NCBI GenBank assembly: GCA_016712715.1
Contig: JADJQM010000001.1
Coordinates: forward strand, 1,383,001-1,447,000
Reading direction: 5' to 3'
DNA length: 64,000 bases
Origin: Rhodospirillaceae bacterium
GTDB taxonomy: Bacteria; Pseudomonadota; Alphaproteobacteria; Dongiales; Dongiaceae
The position numbers were made by a program, and so were the translations under genes. Position 1 is the first letter of the stretch. The number at the start of each line of letters is the position of its first letter. The notes below the pieces were generated by a model. The model ran no database searches. It saw only the letters and a list, made by a program, of their open reading frames with translations, and was not told where the DNA came from. Positions 43,231 through 52,414 of this stretch are shown here, in pieces.

Positions 43231-44142
43231 ATGATCGACGATTGGAACGACCTCAAAGTGTTCCTGACCTTGGCCGAGGAGGGGCAGCTCACGGCAGCCG
43301 CCAAGCGCCTTCATGTCAGTCACCCAACGATCGCGCGCCGCATCAAGGCGCTGGAAACGTCAATCGGGGCACGGCTGTTCGACCGCCTGCCAGACCGCTT
43401 CGTGCTCACCCCTGCCGGCGAGGAATTGCTGGCCGATACCAGGAAGATGCAACAGGCCGCCGAATCCATCGATCGCCGCAGCGCGGGCCTGATCGACATG
43501 GCGCAAGGGGTTGTGCGCCTGTCGGCCGGCGAAGCCATGACCGGCTTTATCGCCGCCCATCTGCCGCGTCTGCGCCAAGACCTCCAATGCGTCGAATTCG
43601 AGCTTTCCGCGAGCCACACCTTGGCCAATCTCTCGCGCCGCGAAGCCGATCTCCTGATCCGTGAGCAGGTGCCGGATCTGGCCAGTATCGTGACCAGGAA
43701 GCTGGGCCGCGCTGCCTACGCCATCTATGCCCAGGCGGGATCCAGAATCCGCGACCGATCACCCGCGGCGCTGCGAAGACTGACCTGGCTCGGCTTCGAT
43801 GACGATCATGCCTATATGCCTGGTCAGAGCTGGACCCGGGAACTGCTGGCCGGGAAGCGTCCGGCCATCCGAGTCAATGACTGGCTGGTCATGCGCGATG
43901 CCATCGGCGCTGGCGCCGGGCTGGCCGTGTTGCCCTGCTATCTTGCCGACACAGACCACCGGTTGCAGCGCATCGGCAACATCCTGCCGGACATCGTCGC
44001 GGATCAGTGGTTGCTAGTGCATCGCGACCTCCGCACGCTCCCCCGCATCCGTGCGGTCATGGATCAGTTGGTGGCCTTGTTCCAGGAACAGAAACCAGCC
44101 CTGGCCGGGCGGACCGCAACCTCCGACCGACGTACTGCCTAG
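43231..44142 (+). CDS. LysR-family transcriptional regulator
   Basis: 303 residues with the start ATG at 43231 (GGGGAAAAGG upstream). The winged helix is WNDLKVFLTLAEEGQLTAAAKRLHVSHPTIARRIKALE, followed by GARLFDRLPDRFVLTPAGEEL and a periplasmic-binding-protein-like effector domain. It is divergent from the fused ABC exporter gene with a gap of about 127 nt, so it probably regulates that exporter. Confidence 0.93.
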   Translation: MIDDWNDLKVFLTLAEEGQLTAAAKRLHVSHPTIARRIKALETSIGARLFDRLPDRFVLTPAGEELLADTRKMQQAAESIDRRSAGLIDMAQGVVRLSAGEAMTGFIAAHLPRLRQDLQCVEFELSASHTLANLSRREADLLIREQVPDLASIVTRKLGRAAYAIYAQAGSRIRDRSPAALRRLTWLGFDDDHAYMPGQSWTRELLAGKRPAIRVNDWLVMRDAIGAGAGLAVLPCYLADTDHRLQRIGNILPDIVADQWLLVHRDLRTLPRIRAVMDQLVALFQEQKPALAGRTATSDRRTA

Positions 44143-44243
44143 CAAAAGCACATTCCTCCGACTTCACGGTTTCCCAGGGATGGTCGGGAACAAAGCTGGC
44201 CCATCACCTGTTGAGCCAGCATACAGCCAGCAAGGAGGACAAA

Positions 44244-44630
44244 ATGCAGTCTGCGATGGACAAGCGTCAGGACACGCTGAAGCGTGACGAGACCGGCAGC
44301 CTCATCTCTGCCGACAAGGTGCAAGGCACCGACATTTATAACCGCCGCGGCGACAATCTCGGCGAGGTCGAGAATGTGATGATCGACAAGGTATCGGGCA
44401 AGGTCGCCTACGCCGTCGTCACTTTCGGCGGATTCCTAGGCATTGGCGCAGAGCGCCGGGCGTTGCCGTGGAACGTGCTCAGCTACGATGTTGATCTCGG
44501 CGGATATATGGTGAATGCCGAGGATGATGTCCTGCGACGCACGCCGGTCTATGCCGACAGCAGCAATATCGACCCGGAATGGGGTACCCGCCTGCATGGC
44601 CATTTCGGCGTGCCACCCTATTGGCAATGA
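44244..44630 (+). CDS. PRC-barrel domain protein
   Basis: 128 residues from the ATG at 44244, which has a perfect AAGGAGG 5 nt upstream; the longer frame is not needed. The PRC barrel is GSLISADKVQGTDIYNRRGDNLGEVENVMIDKVSGKVAYAVVTFGGFLGIGAERRALPW in outline. Such stand-alone proteins are common in alphaproteobacteria, often stress-induced, and may bind RNA or other proteins. Confidence 0.9.
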   Translation: MQSAMDKRQDTLKRDETGSLISADKVQGTDIYNRRGDNLGEVENVMIDKVSGKVAYAVVTFGGFLGIGAERRALPWNVLSYDVDLGGYMVNAEDDVLRRTPVYADSSNIDPEWGTRLHGHFGVPPYWQ

Positions 44631-44767
44631 ATGTGCTGAGGATAGGCCGCCCGCTGGGTCACACCCACGGCCGGTAGCGCGGCATAGAATGGCCCGCAAC
44701 TTCCTGACCGGGAAATTGCGGGCCAATTCCCTCAAGACGGCGAGACGATTTGGAACGGAGGTCGGTG

Positions 44768-44854
44768 ATGACAAAGACGATCGGCTATTTCGTTGCCACA
44801 GCGGCGGCATCCGCCTATGCGCTCTTTCTCGTCGGCATACAGTGGCCGATGTAG
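44768..44854 (+). CDS. Putative 28-residue membrane protein
   Basis: A short frame starting ATG at 44768 has a GGAGG motif about 6 nt upstream and encodes one hydrophobic helix with charged N-terminus (MTKTIGYFVATAAASAYALF, then LVGIQWPM). The strong ribosome-binding site and single-TM character are typical of genuine small membrane proteins, but no homology can be judged by eye. Confidence 0.45.
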   Translation: MTKTIGYFVATAAASAYALFLVGIQWPM

Positions 44855-44861
44855 CAATGAA

Positions 44862-45035
44862 ATGATGTATAGCGTGAGTCTTGGTACAGGCTACGATCCG
44901 GATCGCCGGGCAGGCGACCGCTGGTTTGCCCGCCAGATCGAAGGGCGCTATGGGCAGCTATCGCCGGATGCTCTGCCGCTCGAATGGCTGTTGCTCCTGC
45001 GCGAACTGGAGCGCGAGACGCCTAACGGCGCTTGA
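44862..45035 (+). CDS. Hypothetical 57-residue protein
   Basis: From the ATG at 44862 the frame reads MMYSVSLGTGYDPDRRAGDR and continues with WFARQIEGRYGQLSPDALPLEWLLLLRELE. The Shine-Dalgarno is weak and the 3' end overlaps the end of the convergent ygiQ frame by 14 nt. Composition looks protein-like (amphipathic helix at the end), yet no family is recognised. Confidence 0.35.
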   Translation: MMYSVSLGTGYDPDRRAGDRWFARQIEGRYGQLSPDALPLEWLLLLRELERETPNGA

Positions 45036-47043
45036 GAATGCCCTTGGTGGTGAAGGTCTGCATGCCGTGCTTGCGGCCCAGCCGTTTGCCTTCACCGCCA
45101 CCAAGCCCCGTACCCGCAGGCTGCCAATTCGGAATGAGATGATGTTTGCCGGGACCGATGAGATCGGCCCGGCCCATGTTCTTCAACGCCTCGCGCAACA
45201 GCGGCCAGTTGTTGGCATCGTGATAGCGCAGGAACGCCTTGTGCAGGCGGCGCTGCTTCAGCCCCTTGATCGTCTCCACCTTCTCCGAGCCGCCGCGGCG
45301 CACCGGGCGCAGCGGATTGACGCCCGAATGATACATGGCGGTCGCCAGCGCCATGGGCGACGGCAGGAAGGTCTGCACCTGGTCGGCGCGGTACTTGTTC
45401 CGCTTCAGCCAGAGCGCCAGGTTCATCATGTCCTCATCCGTCGTGCCCGGATGCGCGGCGATGAAATAGGGAATGAGGAAGTATTCCTTCTTCGCTTCCT
45501 TGGCGGCCTTGTCGAACAGTTCCTTGAACTTGTCATAGGTGCCGATGCCCGGCTTCATCATCTTGGAGAGCGGGCCCTCCTCGGTATGCTCTGGCGCGAT
45601 CTTCAGATAGCCGCCGACATGGTGGGCGACCAGTTCCTTGATATAGGCCGGGCTTTTGACCGCGAGATCGTAGCGAACGCCGGAGGCCACCATCACCTTC
45701 TTGATGCCCGGCAGCTCGCGCGACTTCTTATAGAGCTGGATGAGCGACTCATGGCTGGTGTTGAGGTTCGGACAAACGTCCGGAAAGACGCAGGACGGCA
45801 GACGGCAGAGTGATTCCGTCTTCTTGTCCTTGCAGGCCATGCGATACATGTTCGCGGTCGGACCGCCGATATCCGAGATGATCCCAGTGAAGCCCTTGGT
45901 CTTGTCGCGGATGTTCTCGATTTCCTTCAGGACCGATTCTTCCGACCGGTTCTGAATGATGCGGCCTTCGTGCTCGGTGATCGAGCAGAAGGAACAGCCG
46001 CCGAAGCAGCCGCGCATGATGGTGACCGAGAAGCGGATCATGTCCCAGGCGGCGATCTTGGCATCGCCATAGGCGGGATGCGGTGCGCGCGCATAGGGCA
46101 GTTCAAAGACCGCATCCATTTCCGGCGTGGTGAGCGGAATGGGCGGCGGCGTCAGTCAGAGTTCGCGATTGCCGTGACGCTGCACCAGCGCGCGGGCATT
46201 GCCCGGATTGCTTTCCCGGTGCAGCACGCGGGACGCGCGGGCATAGCTTTCCGGATCCTTCTCGACCTGCTCGAAGGACGGCAGGCGCACGACGGTGTCG
46301 ACGCCCAACTGACGGGCACCCTCATCGGCGATGTCGATGTCATTGGCTGGCGCTTCCGTCCAACCTTCCGGCACCCGGTCCCGCATGATGGCCACACCAC
46401 GGATGTCGTCGAGATCGCCGGGCTTGTCGCCCTTGGCGATGCGATGGGTGACTTCGACCACGGCGCGTTCGGCATTGCCGTAGAGCAGGATGTCGCCCTT
46501 GGCGTCGACCAGGATCGAGCGGCGCACCTTGTCCGACCAGTAGTCGTAATGGGCGATGCGGCGCAGCGAGCTTTCGATGCCACCCAGCACGATCGGCACG
46601 TCCTTGTAGGCTTCGCGGCAACGATGCGCGTAGACGATGACGGCGCGGTCCGGCCGCTTGCCGCCTTCATCATTGGGCGTGTAGCTGTCGTTGTGGCGCA
46701 GACGCCGGTCGGCGGTGTAGCGGTTGACTATGGAATCCATGTTGCCGCCGGTGACGCCGAAATAGAGATTGGGCTTGCCCAGCGCCTTGAACGGCTCGGC
46801 ACTCTGCCAATCCGGCTGCGCGATGATGCCGACGCGAAAACCCTGGGCCTCAAGCAGGCGGCCGATGACCGCCATGCCAAAGCTCGGATGATCGATATAG
46901 GCATCGCCGGTCACCAGGATGACGTCGCAGGAATCCCAGCCAAGCTCATCCATCTCGGCGCGGGTCATCGGCAGGAACGGCGCTTTCCCGAAACGGTGCG
47001 CCCAGAACTTGCGATGAGAGAAAAGCTGCTTCGCGGTTTCCAT
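45022..47043 (-). pseudogene. ygiQ: YgiQ-family radical SAM protein gene interrupted by an in-frame TGA
   Basis: The frame from the ATG at 47043 to the stop at 45022 is 674 codons, the right size for YgiQ, and is broken once by TGA at 46156-46158. The N-terminal part ends VQRHGNREL and the part after the stop begins LTPPPIPLTTPEMDAVFELPYAR; in intact YgiQ a Trp joins these segments, so one G-to-A change (TGG to TGA) explains the break. The radical SAM cysteines lie after the stop (MRGCFGGCSFCSITEHEG). Neither half alone should be active. The function of YgiQ is not established. Whether this is a true mutation, a sequencing error or read-through cannot be told from one sequence. Confidence 0.85.
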
Positions 47044-47381
47044 GTCCCTGCACCAAAACTCAAACTATAGAAGCAACGCGGATCGGGGCGGCGCCGCGTG
47101 TCGGCACCGTCTACCCATTGTCGTCGCCCGTAATTTCGGCCCGCGGCCAGTCTCGATCCACCCAGTGGACCTGTACCCAGTTGGCCACCGCGCCCGAAGG
47201 CACGGCCAGCATCAGTCGAGTGGCGCGCTGAATAGCATCTAAACCACTGAAAAGTCAATGTTTTGATAGGCACCGCAAGACCCCGCTTGATCATGCTGGA
47301 GCAAACGGGATCAATGGCTTAGGCCCGCATGGGCGCATGCCCTGACGAATTGGAGGGGCATAAACTTGGGGGGGAAATGTC
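47044..47381. other. Intergenic region between divergent ygiQ and isochorismatase-like genes
   Basis: About 340 nt with no convincing coding frame, repeat or structural RNA. It presumably holds both promoters; no strong -35/-10 pair was identified. Confidence 0.45.
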
Positions 47382-47981
47382 ATGACCGATCCGCACAGCG
47401 CGCCGGGCGCCGGATTGCTCGATCGTGAGCAAAGCTGCCTGGTGGTGATCGACGTCCAGCAGTACTTTCTCGACAAGCTGCCGCTGGATTGGCGCGACCC
47501 GCTGGTGGCGCGAATTGCCTGGCTGATGCGGGTCGCGCGCATCCTCGACATTCCGATCATTGCCACCGCAGAGGACATCGCCCAGGACGGCCCGCTGGTA
47601 GCGCCGTTGATGGCGGAGCTGAGGGCGGGCGCGCAGGTGTTCGACAAGAAGGTCTTCGGTCTCCACGACCAGCCGGACATCCGCGCAGCGGTGACCGCGA
47701 TCGGCAAGCGCGACTTCGTGCTGGTCGGCCTGGAAACAGATGTCTGCATCGCGCACTCGGCGTTGGGGCTGCAGGGTGCGGGATACCGTGTCGCGGTGAT
47801 CGACGACGCCACCGCCTCGCCACCACCGCATCATGAAATCGGACTTGCCCGCATGGGTGCCGCCGGCATCATCCGGACATCGGTGAAGGGGATCTATTAC
47901 GAATGGGTGCGGGATCTGGACATGAATGCCAAGGTCAAAGAGCAGTTGAACCGGCCGCTGCCGGCGGGATTGACGCTTTGA
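47382..47981 (+). CDS. Isochorismatase-family cysteine hydrolase
   Basis: 199 residues with the family triad: Asp in LVVIDVQQYFLDK (near residue 24), Lys in VFDKKVFG (near 89), and Cys in VLVGLETDVCIAHSALGL (near 119). Family members hydrolyse amides such as nicotinamide, ureidoacrylate or N-carbamoyl compounds. The long N-terminal start (MTDPHSAPGAGLLDREQSC) and the context do not indicate a substrate. Confidence 0.9.
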   Translation: MTDPHSAPGAGLLDREQSCLVVIDVQQYFLDKLPLDWRDPLVARIAWLMRVARILDIPIIATAEDIAQDGPLVAPLMAELRAGAQVFDKKVFGLHDQPDIRAAVTAIGKRDFVLVGLETDVCIAHSALGLQGAGYRVAVIDDATASPPPHHEIGLARMGAAGIIRTSVKGIYYEWVRDLDMNAKVKEQLNRPLPAGLTL

Positions 47982-48125
47982 TCGAACCGCAAGCTCAGGT
48001 CCCAGCGATAGCGGCCCTTCCACAAGATGCCGGTACGGGGCGCCAGAATCTCACTCTGCCCCTGATTCTTCGCTGCGGATGCAGGGTGGCATGGCACGGC
48101 GCCTGACGATGCCCATGCCATTTCT

Positions 48126-48431
48126 TTGACTCTCGCCGAGCTGGCATCCGACAGGACTGGATCGATTGTCATCGAGACCAGCGGCCAGAAATTGTGGCTT
48201 GAGATCAATGGCTACGAGGAGGTCTTGCTACGCGGGGTCGCACCCGACGATACACAATCCGAGCATTTCGACGTTTTGGGCATGGATTACATCAAGTTCC
48301 TAAATTGCACCGTCCTCTACTACGCAGCAGACGATGTCCATCTGGTCCTTGGTCCGGAGGCTTTTCCGGCTATCAAGAAATTTCAGGGCGCACTCAGCCT
48401 CTCGGCTTATCGATCAGGAATTGACCGATAA
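48126..48431 (+). CDS. Hypothetical protein
   Basis: A roughly 100-residue frame with a balanced, protein-like composition (GSIVIETSGQKLWLEINGYEEVLL, FLNCTVLYYAADDVHLVLGP) and no shadowed gene on the opposite strand. The only start is a TTG without a clear ribosome-binding site, so the start or even the reality of the gene is uncertain. No family recognised. Confidence 0.35.
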   Translation: MTLAELASDRTGSIVIETSGQKLWLEINGYEEVLLRGVAPDDTQSEHFDVLGMDYIKFLNCTVLYYAADDVHLVLGPEAFPAIKKFQGALSLSAYRSGIDR

Positions 48432-48499
48432 GCCGGCGCGTTGATACTGGATTCGGTCCACGACGCCACAGCCGCTTTCTGGATGCTTGCAATGCACCG

Positions 48500-49009
48500 T
48501 CAATTCAGCGAATCCACCGCCGCCACGGAGAGAACGTCCAGGATGATATTGGTAGCCTTCTGGACAAGCATGAGCTTGTCGTCGGCGATGACATAGCGAT
48601 AGCGCGGATCAAGCGGCGGCAGTTACGACAGGAGATCCGGCGGCAGGTCGCGCTTTTCCAGCCCTGGCGGCAGATGGCCATTGCGGGCCAGTTGCTTGGC
48701 AAGACCAGGCGGCAGTTCGCCCCGCTTGGCGAGACCCCGCGGCAGCCCCTTTACGTCCTTGCCATTCTTGCCATTCTTCTTGGCCTTGTTCTTCGTGCCA
48801 CCGTTCTCACGTTCCCAGTCGTCATGGTGGCGCTGGTAATAATCCTGCAGGATTTGCCGCTCGACCTCACCGATGAGGATATCGCCGACGCTTGGATCAG
48901 CACTTGCCTGCGGATTGGCACCAGGTTCCGGGGCTGACTCGGCGAGTGTGCCACCAATTGACATGACCGTCACGGCAGCAGCGGCCAGGATCATGAAATT
49001 CAATTTCAT
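48500..49009 (-). pseudogene. CigR/RcnB-like exported protein gene interrupted by an in-frame TAA
   Basis: The first 128 codons encode a signal peptide (MKLNFMILAAAAVTVMSIGGTLA) and a repetitive tail LPRGLAKRGELPPGLAKQLA, HLPPGLEKRDLPPDLLS, then TAA at 48623-48625. The same frame continues for 40 codons with LPPLDPRYRYVIADDKLMLV and QKATNIILDVLSVAAV before TGA at 48500. That continuation is the conserved end of the family (LPPL..GY..VV..D..L....T..I.DVL), so a single CAA-to-TAA or similar change probably truncated the protein. Other members are exported inner-membrane or periplasmic proteins of poorly known function. Confidence 0.7.
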
Positions 49010-49075
49010 GGAACATGCCTAATCCGCAATACACCTTAACGTCGCTGCCAGCCTGTCCAGCAATCCAGGACCAGC

Positions 49076-49432
49076 TCAGTCAAAGGTGCTGAACAAGACT
49101 TGAGCCTCCCGGCGCTTACGCTCCGAAGGATGCTGGTCAATCGTTAAATCCAAAACATCGCCGTTTGCGGAAGGACCTTGGGAGGGAGTACCATCGGTGA
49201 CCACGAAAACCACAACATGGCGGCGTGCGGCAGGGGATTTGGATGATAGCGGTGAGGCAAAGTTGCGACTCCAGCCGCCATCGGAAGAACCAAGATCCCT
49301 ATCCTTGCTGCTAGCGCTCGTACCATCGGGCGAGCTAACACGACTCTGTGCGGATACCATATGAGTATTTGCCAACAGGATCACCGCGAAGGCGACGAAT
49401 CCGCCCGCTAAAACTTCAAAACGCATCTTCAT
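49076..49432 (-). CDS. Small secreted protein of unknown function
   Basis: 118 residues from the ATG at 49432, with GAGAGGA about 7 nt upstream. A signal peptide (MKMRFEVLAGGFVAFAVILL then ANTHMVSAQ) leads a serine-rich low-complexity stretch (SSPDGTSASSKDRDLGSSDGG) and a basic C-terminal part. No family recognised. Confidence 0.55.
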   Translation of the reverse strand: MKMRFEVLAGGFVAFAVILLANTHMVSAQSRVSSPDGTSASSKDRDLGSSDGGWSRNFASPLSSKSPAARRHVVVFVVTDGTPSQGPSANGDVLDLTIDQHPSERKRREAQVLFSTFD

Positions 49433-49710
49433 GATACCATCCTCTCAAAGAACAGGGGTTCTCGCAGCAATAGGACGAGGCGAGATTAACACGGGTTGCA
49501 AAGAAAAAACAAACCGACATCCTCCAAATGACCCCCGATTTCCGGCAAAAATGTAGCCATTTCGGTCGCCCCTGACAGATCTGGGCGTGTTGCGGGATGG
49601 TATTCGCCTGCATTTGTCGGGAACCATCGCGAACACGGCCGCCCCAACCCGTTGATGGCGGTGATTTTGGCTCGCAAGGCGCAGTTCTCCCCGTTGTCTG
49701 TCTGCGGTAT

Positions 49711-49904
49711 TGAACGGCTCCGGGTTTGCCGGAGGCTCCAACTTCTGAGAGAGTGGAGCCATGACAAGCAAGACAACGAACAAGTTTTCCCTAGAAGTTC
49801 ACACCCGGCATTCGAGCGAACGCAGCATCCACTATCCAGCTTTCCGGCATCGCGACAAGGTGCAATGCAGGCAAGCACCGCCGCCTCTGGATGGGGCCGG
49901 TTAA
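49711..49904 (+). mobile_element. Remnant of an IS3-family element (left end and start of orfA)
   Basis: From 49711 the sequence TGAACGGCTCCGGGTTTGCC reads like the terminal repeat and leader of an IS3-type element, and at 49761 an ATG preceded by GAGTGGAGCC starts MTSKTTNKFSLEVHTR, the recognisable beginning of an OrfA of this family (MTSKTTNKFSPEVR...). The match is lost after about 16 residues and the frame stops at 49904; no orfB or right end is present. It is an inactive fragment. The stretch 49433-49710 holds no gene I can support. Confidence 0.65.
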
Positions 49905-50113
49905 TTCAGTTCTATGCCAGCCACGATCATTGAAATCCGCGTCCCATCTTCCGAGAGCGGCAGCAGAGCGGCCTCGAAGCTCAGTTTCCGTTCATCAGCC
50001 CAATGATCGCGGCACAGGAGCAGCGGCTGGCGCAAAGTGATCAGCGCGTTATAGGAGACCAGCACCCGTTTCAATTGGCCTGGGTTGGACCCATCCACCA
50101 GCCAGAGCCGCAT
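49901..50113 (-). pseudogene. C-terminal fragment of a PAS-domain protein
   Basis: The frame from 50113 encodes 70 residues ending with PLLLCRDHWADERKLSFEAA and LLPLSEDGTRISMIVAGIELN, which is how the alphaproteobacterial PAS_5 family of about 170-residue proteins usually ends. The N-terminal half is missing: upstream the frame is closed by TAG about 50 nt earlier and tRNA-Arg follows. It abuts the IS remnant, suggesting truncation by an old rearrangement. Confidence 0.45.
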
Positions 50114-50228
50114 CGGGTGCGATTCTGGCAGGCCAGGAATAGCCTCGGAAAAACGCTACGGATCAGGAACGTCGAGTCCCATGTGACTGGGGATCGAGTT
50201 TAAGGCCGCGCTTTGTTCTCAGGAAAAA

Positions 50229-50305
50229 TGGCGCACCCAGAAGGACTCGAACCTCCAACCTTCTGATTCGTAGTCAGATGCTCTATCCAATTGAGCTATG
50301 GGTGC
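50229..50305 (-). tRNA. tRNA-Arg (anticodon ACG)
   Basis: On the minus strand a full cloverleaf starts GCACCCATAGCTCAATTGGA and ends with TGGGTGC, discriminator G and an encoded CCA. The anticodon arm CTGACTACGAATCAG gives anticodon ACG, read as ICG for CGU/CGC/CGA. The T arm is GGTTCGAGTCC. Confidence 0.97.
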
Positions 50306-50755
50306 GTCGGTTCGTGGTGGGTGATTGCCGAATATCGTAGCAATCAGCCGAGTTGGATGTCTCGGCCCCCGAACGGTGGCGGAAACTAGCCAAAGCCGGG
50401 GGGCATTGCAAGCTCTTTGGCAGGCCCGGCTTAACGTTTTCCGGCGAAGCGTTAGAAGATTGTAATTAATCGGAAAAAGACGTTCCGCGCCAGCGTCGGG
50501 GCGCTTTTGCCGCAGCCGCAGCTGCGCCGGCGGGTGTGGTTGGCGCCGGACGGAATCGGTTGATTGTGACCACTCGACTGTGGCCACACTGCCACCCCTG
50601 TGACCGCCACAGCACGCCAAGGCGCCCAAGACCCGGTTTGGCCTGTTGATTCTTGTCCTGAAAGCTGCGAAGAAATGTTTTCGGGTAATGGTTTGAGCAA
50701 TGCGAAGTGGGTAGGGGCTTTGCGGTTGTTCGCTGTATTTCGGGGTTCGGCAAAC
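50306..50755. other. Intergenic region upstream of the envelope lipoprotein gene
   Basis: About 450 nt without a supported gene. Frames here are shadows or extensions of neighbours. The stretch near 50455-50475 is AT-rich and could hold a promoter, but no clear element was identified. Confidence 0.4.
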
Positions 50756-51814
50756 ATGAAGAAACAGTTCTGGCTCGCGGCCGTCGCCGCCGCACCGCTT
50801 ATCTTGGGCGGTTGCGAGTTCTTCAATAACGCAATTCGGCCGTCGGTCTCCGGCGCGCCGGTCGGCGCCAATGTCGCGAGCAGCGCCCAGGTGCCGCCGG
50901 GCCAGCCCACGGGCACCTTGGTCGGCACCAAGGTCATCGAAGTCAGGAGCGACCTCAACCGCCTGCAACAGGCGGTGCAGCAGCAGGCCCTGAAGCACCA
51001 GGAACTGCGCAGCAGCGCCGAGCGCAATGCCGCCGGTTACCAGACCACGGTCGGCGCCATCAATGGCAAGCTGCAAATGGGCACCACGCCCGGCAACCCG
51101 GCCGTGACCGGCGCCTGGCAGCAAGCCCAGGGCCAGCTCGATCAGATCGGCTCCGATCTTGACCAGATGAACCGCCTGTCCAACGACGTCTCCAACAACG
51201 CCGCCTTCTCCAGCTATCTGCTGGATTCGATCCGTGCCGCCTATACCGTATCGGGCGCCGTCGATGAGGATCACCGCCAGCTGCGCATCCTCGAGGACCA
51301 GACCAACCAGACCACCGTCTCGATCGACCGCCTGCTCAACCAGCTGTCGGAAGACATGTCGCGCCAGACCAACTTCCTGGCGACCGAGCGCAGCAATCTC
51401 ACCACGCTGGCAGCCGGCGTGAACAGCGGCCAGGTCTATGGCACCACGCTCGCCGCCCGCTCCTACGCCCCGCCGGCGCAGCCTGCCCTGCCGCCGATGG
51501 CCGGCATGAGCACGGGCCGCCCGCTGGTCGTGATCCGCTTCGACCGCAATAACGTGAATTACGAGCAGGCGCTCTATCAGGCAACCTCGAAGGCCCTGGA
51601 ACTGCGCCCGAACGCGGCCTTTGACGTGGTCGGTGTCGCCCCCGCTATGGGCCAGCCGGCGCAGGTCGCCCTCAACAGCGACATTGCCCGCACCAACGCC
51701 AACCGCGTTTCGCGCTCGCTCCTCAACATGGGCCTGCCGCCCGACCGTGTCGGCATCGCCCAGGTGACTGACCCGAACGCACAAGTGAACGAAGTCCACG
51801 TCTACGTTCGGTAA
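50756..51814 (+). CDS. Cell-envelope lipoprotein with coiled coil and OmpA-like C-terminus
   Basis: 352 residues from the ATG at 50756. The lipoprotein signal MKKQFWLAAVAAAPLILGGC has a LGGC lipobox. Residues about 65-240 form coiled-coil-like helices rich in Gln, Asn and Asp (VRSDLNRLQQAVQQQALKHQ, QLDQIGSDLDQMNRLSNDV, SIDRLLNQLSEDMSRQTN). The C-terminal 100 residues (PLVVIRFDRNNVNYEQALYQA, FDVVGVAPAMGQ, NANRVSRSLLNMGLPPDRVGI, VHVYVR) follow the OmpA-like pattern of peptidoglycan-binding domains. It is probably anchored in the outer membrane and spans to the wall. Confidence 0.88.
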   Translation: MKKQFWLAAVAAAPLILGGCEFFNNAIRPSVSGAPVGANVASSAQVPPGQPTGTLVGTKVIEVRSDLNRLQQAVQQQALKHQELRSSAERNAAGYQTTVGAINGKLQMGTTPGNPAVTGAWQQAQGQLDQIGSDLDQMNRLSNDVSNNAAFSSYLLDSIRAAYTVSGAVDEDHRQLRILEDQTNQTTVSIDRLLNQLSEDMSRQTNFLATERSNLTTLAAGVNSGQVYGTTLAARSYAPPAQPALPPMAGMSTGRPLVVIRFDRNNVNYEQALYQATSKALELRPNAAFDVVGVAPAMGQPAQVALNSDIARTNANRVSRSLLNMGLPPDRVGIAQVTDPNAQVNEVHVYVR

Positions 51815-51871
51815 GTGCCTCTAAGCCTTTAGTCCTCTACACAACCGCAAACCTTGGCCACAAACCGGAAC

Positions 51872-51897
51872 CGGCGCCCAGAAATGGGCGCCGTTTT
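51872..51897 (+). terminator. Rho-independent terminator after the envelope lipoprotein gene
   Basis: CGGCGCCCA (51872-51880) and TGGGCGCCG (51885-51893) form a 9-bp stem with a GAAA tetraloop and a four-T run. Confidence 0.88.
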
Positions 51898-51988
51898 CAT
51901 TTGGGGTCGATCCGCTCCCTGTTCCCCTGCGTAACCAATCGTGGCAGCATGAAATATGCTGCCCTTGCAGCTGCGGGAGGCCATGGCC

Positions 51989-52414
51989 ATGCGTATCGCA
52001 TTCCTCGCTTTCGTCGTGAGCATCTTGATGGGCATCGGGACAGCCGCGGCGGACCCGACCAGCGCCGGTGACAAGGCGGCCTTCCAGGAGGTCATCAGCG
52101 CCCAGATATCGGCCTTCCAGGCGGATGATGCGGCAGGCGCCTTTACCTTCGCCTCGCCGGACCTGCAGGCGAAATTCGGCTCGGCGGCCACGTTCCTGGA
52201 AATGGTCAGGACCGGCTATGAGCCCGTCTATCGGCCCAAGGCGGTGGAATTCCGCGAGATCGTCGAACACGACTATGGACCGGAGCAGCAGGTCTTTGTG
52301 ATCGGCCCGGATGGCAGGGGCTATATCGCGCACTATATGATGGAAAAGCAGCCCGATGGATCCTGGCGCATCAGCGGCTGCTATCTGGAGAGAGCCGGGG
52401 ATGAAAGTGTCTGA
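51989..52414 (+). CDS. DUF4864 exported protein
   Basis: 141 residues from the ATG at 51989, with GGGAGG 8 nt upstream; the ATG at 51983 is too close to it. A signal peptide (MRIAFLAFVVSILMGIGTAAA) is followed by FQEVISAQISAFQADDAAGAFTFASPDLQAKFG, then YRPKAVEFREI and a final SWRISGCYLERA, the DUF4864 pattern with an SnoaL-like fold. Its stop overlaps the start of the DUF3750 gene by one base. Confidence 0.85.
   Translation: MRIAFLAFVVSILMGIGTAAADPTSAGDKAAFQEVISAQISAFQADDAAGAFTFASPDLQAKFGSAATFLEMVRTGYEPVYRPKAVEFREIVEHDYGPEQQVFVIGPDGRGYIAHYMMEKQPDGSWRISGCYLERAGDESV

Noticed and set aside
46156..46158. Selenocysteine insertion at the ygiQ TGA
   Set aside because: The expected residue is Trp, no selenoprotein YgiQ is known to me, and no convincing SECIS-like hairpin was seen right after the codon.
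50219..51799. Minus-strand open frame of 526 codons
   Set aside because: It runs through tRNA-Arg and is antisense to the envelope lipoprotein, whose signal peptide and lipobox are convincing.
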